Part shown: one piece after another, positions 60,250 through 64,000 of the stretch
How the letters are laid out: the number at the start of each line of letters is the position of its first letter
Numbering within the stretch: the first letter of the stretch is position 1
DNA from: an uncultured Hungatella sp.
GTDB taxonomy: Bacteria > Bacillota > Clostridia > Lachnospirales > Lachnospiraceae
NCBI GenBank assembly: GCA_910579515.1
Contig: CAJTUV010000002.1
Span: 124,001-188,000 of the forward strand
Reading direction: 5' to 3'
DNA length: 64,000 nt
Notes under the pieces: generated by a model
What the model saw: only the letters and a program-made list of their open reading frames with translations
What the model was told of the DNA's origin: nothing
Databases searched by the model: none
Program-made: the position numbers and the translations under genes

Positions 60250-61515
60250 ATGAAGAGAAGTCGATATAGAAGAACAGCTTTCTTCTGTGCATTTGCACTT
60301 ATGTTTACGATATTTATGGGCGCTGCGAAAACTGCCTATGGCATGGACAGGACAGCAGCCGGCCCTTATCATCCTGATACACGGGTACAGACAGACGAGA
60401 TGAAGGGAGTCTGGATTTCTTATTTAATCTGGAATCAGCTTCCAAAAGAGAAGACGGCGTTTCAAAAGGCAGTGGATGAAATGTTTGACAACTGCAGTTC
60501 TTGGGGAATGAATGCAGTATTTGTCCATGTGCGCTCTCACGGAGACGCCATGTATCCATCGTCAGTCTTTCCGTGGTCTAAATTTGCAGGGAAGAGGCAG
60601 GGAAAAAGTCCCGGATACGATCCGTTAGCCTATATGATTGAATCGGCTCATGCAAGGGGACTTAAATTTCATGCGTGGATAAATCCGTACAGGGTCACCG
60701 GCTATCTCATGCCATGGGAAGAGGTGTCCGCAGACAGTCCGGCAAAACGGTGGCTGACAGATACGGAAACTTTTAATGATCGATATGTATTGAAGCATGA
60801 CAATGCTTACTACTATAATCCCTCTGTAGAAGAGGTGAAACGTCTGGTGGTAAACGGTGTTTTAGAGATCGTCAAAAATTATGAGATTGACGGAATCCAT
60901 TTTGACGATTACTTTTATCCTGAAATCAATGATGAGCTGGAAGAATACTGGTTTGACCGTCCTGAATATCTGGCGTCAGGAAGTAAGGAGACGATTGTTC
61001 AGTGGCGGAGAAATCATGTCAGCGATTTGGTTTCCAGGGTCTATCAGACTGTAAAGGCAGAAAAACCGCAGGTACTTTTCGGGATCAGTCCTCAGGGATA
61101 TGTGGAGCATTTAAGAAGCGAGACCGGCTTGTTTGTAGATATTGACCGGTGGATGTCTCAGGCGGGATATGTGGACTATATTATGCCTCAGCTTTATTGG
61201 GGATTTGAAACCAAGACGGCTGCTGGAGAGCCGGCTCCCTATGCATATGAACAGAATCTGGCGACATGGCTGAATTTAAAGAAGAAGGGGCCGGTGACAT
61301 TATATTTAGGACTGGGTCTTTTCCGTGCAGGAACGGATGTAAAAGATTATAATGAGGTTTCAGAGTGGTTGCGCAGAGACGATGTTATCGGCCGCCAGGT
61401 CAGCGTGGGAAGGCAAAAGGGAGAGGTAAAAGGATATTGTTTCTACAGCTACGATTCCTTTCTTCAGCCAGAGGCGCAGAAGGAAGTGGCCAATCTATTG
61501 CCGTTGCTTAAGTAA
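60250..61515 (+). CDS. YngK-like secreted glycosidase (GHL10/DUF187)
   Basis: 421 residues. A signal peptide or anchor (FFCAFALMFTIFMGAAKTAYG) leads to a TIM-barrel of the glycosyl hydrolase-like 10 family: MKGVWISYLIWNQL, AVFVHVRSHGDAMYPS, HAWINPYRVTG, IDGIHFDDYFYP and VDYIMPQLYWGF. It may act on cell-wall or other glycans outside the membrane. Start at ATG 60250 after GGAGGCGGGG. Confidence 0.9.
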   Translation: MKRSRYRRTAFFCAFALMFTIFMGAAKTAYGMDRTAAGPYHPDTRVQTDEMKGVWISYLIWNQLPKEKTAFQKAVDEMFDNCSSWGMNAVFVHVRSHGDAMYPSSVFPWSKFAGKRQGKSPGYDPLAYMIESAHARGLKFHAWINPYRVTGYLMPWEEVSADSPAKRWLTDTETFNDRYVLKHDNAYYYNPSVEEVKRLVVNGVLEIVKNYEIDGIHFDDYFYPEINDELEEYWFDRPEYLASGSKETIVQWRRNHVSDLVSRVYQTVKAEKPQVLFGISPQGYVEHLRSETGLFVDIDRWMSQAGYVDYIMPQLYWGFETKTAAGEPAPYAYEQNLATWLNLKKKGPVTLYLGLGLFRAGTDVKDYNEVSEWLRRDDVIGRQVSVGRQKGEVKGYCFYSYDSFLQPEAQKEVANLLPLLK

Positions 61516-61548
61516 AGGAAAACGAAAAAGAGAGCATGGAGGATGATT

Positions 61549-62607
61549 ATGAGGAAGTACTTGGTAATTCTGGCAGCCTTTATGACTGCAATTATGATTA
61601 CAGCGTGTGGGAACGGAGACGGCATCGTAATAAACGGAACCACAGCGGCAGATTCGGAAAGCAGTGCGGCAGTTACAGAGGAAGGCGAGTCTGAAACTTC
61701 TCAGATGGCAGAAAGTACAAATGGAGCTAAGATAGAGATTATCACCGGAGAGACCGAACAAGGAGCAGGAACAGAGTCGGCAGCCGAGTCTTTGGAGGGG
61801 AAAACAGAAAATCAGACAACCCAGGCGCCTACCGAGGTGCTGACCACATCAGCGCCGAAAGCTACAACAGCGCCTACCACAGCAGCACCCAAAGCTACCA
61901 CGGCAGCGTCCACCACGGCAGCTCAATATGAAGTAAAGGATGTAAAGAAGACCATGTACGCCACTTCCTCCGTCCGTGTGAGAAGCAGCTATTCTACAAA
62001 CTCAGAGGTGTTGGGTGCTTTGGGAGATGGGGAAAAGATAGAGGTGACAGGAGAGTCATCCAACGGATGGATGCGCGTAAACTATAATGGACACACGGCC
62101 TATGTGTCAAAAAGCTACCTGACAGATACCAAGCCAACTGCGTCTACAACAGCCGCCTCCAACCAGACGACAAAACCTAGTTCTGCGGTTAATTCTGGAA
62201 CAACGCCGGGGAAAACCCCGGGCCCCAGCGCCGGGACCAGTTCCAGCGGCTCTGCCACAGGTCCAGGAGGAACTGGCAGTTCTAACGGAAACGCTACAGG
62301 TCCGGGGGCAGGAACCAGCTCTGGCGGGAGCACAGGTCCTGGCGGAAGCAGCTCAAGTGGAAACAGTTCTGGTCCCGGAGGCGGCAGCACCTCATCCGGA
62401 AATACACAGTCTGGAAGCTCGGGAACTGTCACAGGTACGGTTATTGGACTGGATCCGACAGGGGTTACTGTTCAGACTGGCGACGGCACTTCTTATCAGT
62501 TTGTATGGGGGAGCGATGTTCCAGCTTTGTCAACAGGAGAAAAGGTTCAGATTTCCTATGGGGTAGACAGTTCTGGACAGAGACAGATTAAGCAGGTTGT
62601 AAAATAA
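61549..62607 (+). CDS. SH3b-domain lipoprotein with low-complexity linkers
   Basis: 352 residues. Lipobox ITACG, then a Thr/Ala/Pro-rich linker with APKATTA repeats (about 95-125), a bacterial SH3 domain (YATSSVRVRSSYSTNSEVLGALGDGEKIEVTGESSNGWMRVNYNGHTAYVSKSYL), a Ser/Gly-rich linker with repeated TGPG and SGPG units (about 200-285), and a C-terminal beta-domain (VTGTVIGLDPTGVTVQTGDG) that I do not recognise. A wall-binding or wall-spanning role is likely. GGAGG precedes ATG 61549. The linker DNA is strongly repetitive. Confidence 0.85.
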   Translation: MRKYLVILAAFMTAIMITACGNGDGIVINGTTAADSESSAAVTEEGESETSQMAESTNGAKIEIITGETEQGAGTESAAESLEGKTENQTTQAPTEVLTTSAPKATTAPTTAAPKATTAASTTAAQYEVKDVKKTMYATSSVRVRSSYSTNSEVLGALGDGEKIEVTGESSNGWMRVNYNGHTAYVSKSYLTDTKPTASTTAASNQTTKPSSAVNSGTTPGKTPGPSAGTSSSGSATGPGGTGSSNGNATGPGAGTSSGGSTGPGGSSSSGNSSGPGGGSTSSGNTQSGSSGTVTGTVIGLDPTGVTVQTGDGTSYQFVWGSDVPALSTGEKVQISYGVDSSGQRQIKQVVK

Positions 62608-62622
62608 AGCGAGGTGTAGAAA

Positions 62623-62958
62623 ATGAAGATTATTTATGCGATTGTGAGCTCGGATGATGGTACCAGGGTGACGGATGTGCTGAATGAGAATCAGTTCAGC
62701 GTAACCAGGCTCGCCACCACAGGGGGATTTCTGAAAAAGGGAAATGTAACGCTGATGATTGGTACGGAGGCAGTCAGAGTGGATGAAGCGATTACTTTGA
62801 TTAAAGATACTTGTGGAAAGAGACAGAGGATTACCTGCAATGTCCCTGCGCCGAATATTTCTTCTATTTCCGCAGGCTACACCATGATGCCCATGACTGT
62901 GGAATTAGGCGGAGCCACTATTTTTGTGATTGATGTGGAACGGTATGAGAAAATATAA
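62623..62958 (+). CDS. DarA-like cyclic-di-AMP receptor (DUF970, PII-like)
   Basis: 111 residues, a PII-like small protein: MKIIYAIVSSDDGTRVTDVLNENQFSVTRLATTGGFLKKGNVTLMIGTEAVRVDEAITLIKDTC matches the cyclic-di-AMP receptor family (DarA/PstA). It binds c-di-AMP; its target is unknown in most species. GCGAGGTG lies before the ATG. A 20-bp terminator follows. Confidence 0.92.
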   Translation: MKIIYAIVSSDDGTRVTDVLNENQFSVTRLATTGGFLKKGNVTLMIGTEAVRVDEAITLIKDTCGKRQRITCNVPAPNISSISAGYTMMPMTVELGGATIFVIDVERYEKI

Positions 62959-62980
62959 GAAATGCTATTGAAGAAGTGTT

Positions 62981-63030
62981 AAAAAGCCTTCCAAAACCTG
63001 ACTGTTGCCAGGATTTGGAAGGCTTTTTCC
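62981..63030. terminator. Bidirectional terminator between darA and carB
   Basis: A 20-bp stem (62981-63000 with 63009-63028, one mismatch) around an 8-nt loop, with A5 on the left and T5 on the right. It serves both convergent genes. Confidence 0.92.
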
Positions 63031-63039
63031 TTTCGTATT

Positions 63040-64000
63040 TTATTTATCATGAATTTCGCTGTGAAGTTCCTGGAGGGATTTTACCTGTTTTGTCCCATGT
63101 TTTTTTACATACCGGATTCCGCTGGCAGTCGCTTTGGCAGCGGCCATGGTGGTCATATAAGGAATCTTGGCCTTGATGGCATTCTTTCTTAAGTAGCTGT
63201 CATCATGGGCGCTTTCCTTGCCAGAGGGAGAGTTGACAATTAACTGAATATCTCCGTTGGTAATCATATCCAGGATATTGGGGCGGCCTTCATAAAGCTT
63301 TTTTACCTTTTTGGCAGGAATTTGGGCTTCTTTTATCAAATCATACGTCCGGCCAGTGGCAATAATTTGAAATCCATCTTCATAGAAGCTTCGTGCCACG
63401 TCGATGACTTCTGGTTTATCCTTTTGATTGACAGAGATTAATACAGTTCCCTGAAGCGGAAGCTTGGACTGGGTCGCCTCCTGCGCCTTATAAAAGGCCT
63501 CGCCGTAAGAATGAGAGAGTCCTAATACCTCGCCTGTGGAGCGCATCTCCGGTCCAAGAATCGGATCTACCTCCTGGAACATGTTGAAGGGGAATACGGC
63601 TTCCTTGACGCCATAGTTTGGAATTTCCTGTTCCTTCAACCCTGCAACAGGAGAAGGGCGGCCGGTCAACTCAGCGGTAATGATTTCCGTAGCCAGAGGC
63701 ACCATGCGGATGTTGCAGACCTTAGACACTAAAGGCACAGTACGGGAAGCCCTAGGGTTGGCCTCCAGGACATAAACCTTGTCGTTTTCAATGGCATACT
63801 GCATATTCATCAGGCCTTTTACGTGCATCTCTTCTGCGATTTTTCTCGTATATTCCTTGATCACCTCCACATGTTTTGGGGAAATGTGAACAGACGGAAT
63901 GATACATGCGGAATCGCCGGAATGAACGCCTGCCAACTCAATGTGCTCCATAACAGCGGGCACAAACGCATGAGAACCGTCGCTGATGGCGTCAGCTTCA
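63040..64000 (-). CDS. carB: Carbamoyl-phosphate synthase large chain, C-terminal part (cut by window end)
   Basis: About 320 C-terminal residues; the frame is open to the right edge. The end of the second ATP-grasp domain (VYVLEANPRASRTVPLVSKVCNI) and the MGS-like regulatory domain (VLISVNQKDKPEVIDVARSFYEDGFQIIATGRTYDLI, NPSGKE-type loop VNSPSGKESAHDD) are visible. It makes carbamoyl phosphate for pyrimidine and arginine synthesis. The arrangement next to darA is convergent. Confidence 0.95.
   Translation of the reverse strand, partial: EADAISDGSHAFVPAVMEHIELAGVHSGDSACIIPSVHISPKHVEVIKEYTRKIAEEMHVKGLMNMQYAIENDKVYVLEANPRASRTVPLVSKVCNIRMVPLATEIITAELTGRPSPVAGLKEQEIPNYGVKEAVFPFNMFQEVDPILGPEMRSTGEVLGLSHSYGEAFYKAQEATQSKLPLQGTVLISVNQKDKPEVIDVARSFYEDGFQIIATGRTYDLIKEAQIPAKKVKKLYEGRPNILDMITNGDIQLIVNSPSGKESAHDDSYLRKNAIKAKIPYMTTMAAAKATASGIRYVKKHGTKQVKSLQELHSEIHDK

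Noticed and set aside
62206..62221. Strong CCGGGG-AAAA-CCCCGG hairpin
   Set aside because: It is in frame within the SH3b lipoprotein linker and has no T-run; it reflects the Gly/Pro-rich coding repeats.
62115..62432. Open frame antisense to the SH3b lipoprotein with Pro/Gly/Glu repeats
   Set aside because: It mirrors the repetitive linker DNA and has no ribosome binding site.
1..64000. CRISPR arrays, insertion sequences, prophage or att sites
   Set aside because: I saw no regularly spaced repeats, transposase or integrase genes, or terminal repeats around the restriction block.

Overview
The window looks like chromosome of a spore-forming anaerobe of the Firmicutes class Clostridia, most likely a Lachnospiraceae-type gut organism. 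The evidence is a clear Spo0A with an upstream 0A box, a T-box leader, CIRCE control of htpG, strong AGGAGG-type ribosome binding sites, sigma-A promoters, LytTR and GHKL two-component proteins, and glycogen, alpha-galactoside and riboflavin genes. There are no rRNA or tRNA genes, insertion sequences, phage genes or CRISPR arrays. The only clear accessory insert is an AT-rich restriction-modification block at about 5.5-7.3 kb. The genes at both ends (glgP and carB) are cut by the window edges.

Layout. 0-5.5 kb: the 3' end of glycogen phosphorylase, then a leftward operon of two ABC half-exporters, a DeoR regulator and a PlsC acyltransferase. A five-unit array of 10-bp-phased AACAAT repeats overlaps that operon's promoter. 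5.5-7.3 kb: a MunI-like restriction system (endonuclease, controller protein, divergent MT-A70 methylase) with a C-box. 7.4-9.5 kb: a MATE pump and an AbrB/RelE-type toxin-antitoxin pair. 9.5-13.4 kb: an FMN riboswitch and ribD-ribE-ribBA-ribH. 13.4-16.8 kb: an ECF sigma/anti-sigma pair divergent from an unrecognised 602-aa protein with a degenerate kinase-like C-terminal motif set. 16.9-22.1 kb: pyridoxal/pyridoxamine kinase, a second MATE pump, precorrin-2 dehydrogenase and a three-domain HemC-CobA-HemD fusion (sirohaem/corrinoid branch). 22.1-28.7 kb: spo0A, glgA and a run of housekeeping genes (HD hydrolase, DUF212, CmpB-like membrane protein, Maf, HAD phosphatase, PrsA-like foldase).

28.7-38.5 kb: M18 aminopeptidase, GH36 alpha-galactosidase, phosphoglucomutase, a small conserved protein, thymidine kinase, and a TrpXYZ-type ABC importer controlled by a T-box whose specifier reads TGG (Trp). 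38.5-43.3 kb: an OmpR-type two-component system followed by two exported PepSY proteins carrying five PepSY repeats, then a flavin reductase-like protein. 43.3-50.7 kb: htpG with a perfect CIRCE, then a LytTR regulator, a membrane-less GHKL kinase and a second pair of ABC exporters. 50.7-56.8 kb: a DegV protein, a membrane GHKL kinase translationally coupled to an Sfp-type phosphopantetheinyl transferase, and a leftward solute-binding lipoprotein plus chemoreceptor pair. 56.8-64 kb: CapA-like protein, galactokinase, histidine phosphatase, YngK-like glycosidase, an SH3b lipoprotein, a DarA-like c-di-AMP receptor and the 3' part of carB.

How it fits together. GlgP, GlgA, phosphoglucomutase, alpha-galactosidase and galactokinase outline storage glycogen turnover and use of galactosides. 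The riboflavin and tryptophan loci each carry their own ligand-sensing RNA. Several small sensory modules (PepSY/OmpR, LytTR/GHKL/ABC, GHKL/Sfp, solute-binding protein/chemoreceptor) have no assigned ligand and are the least explained parts of the window.
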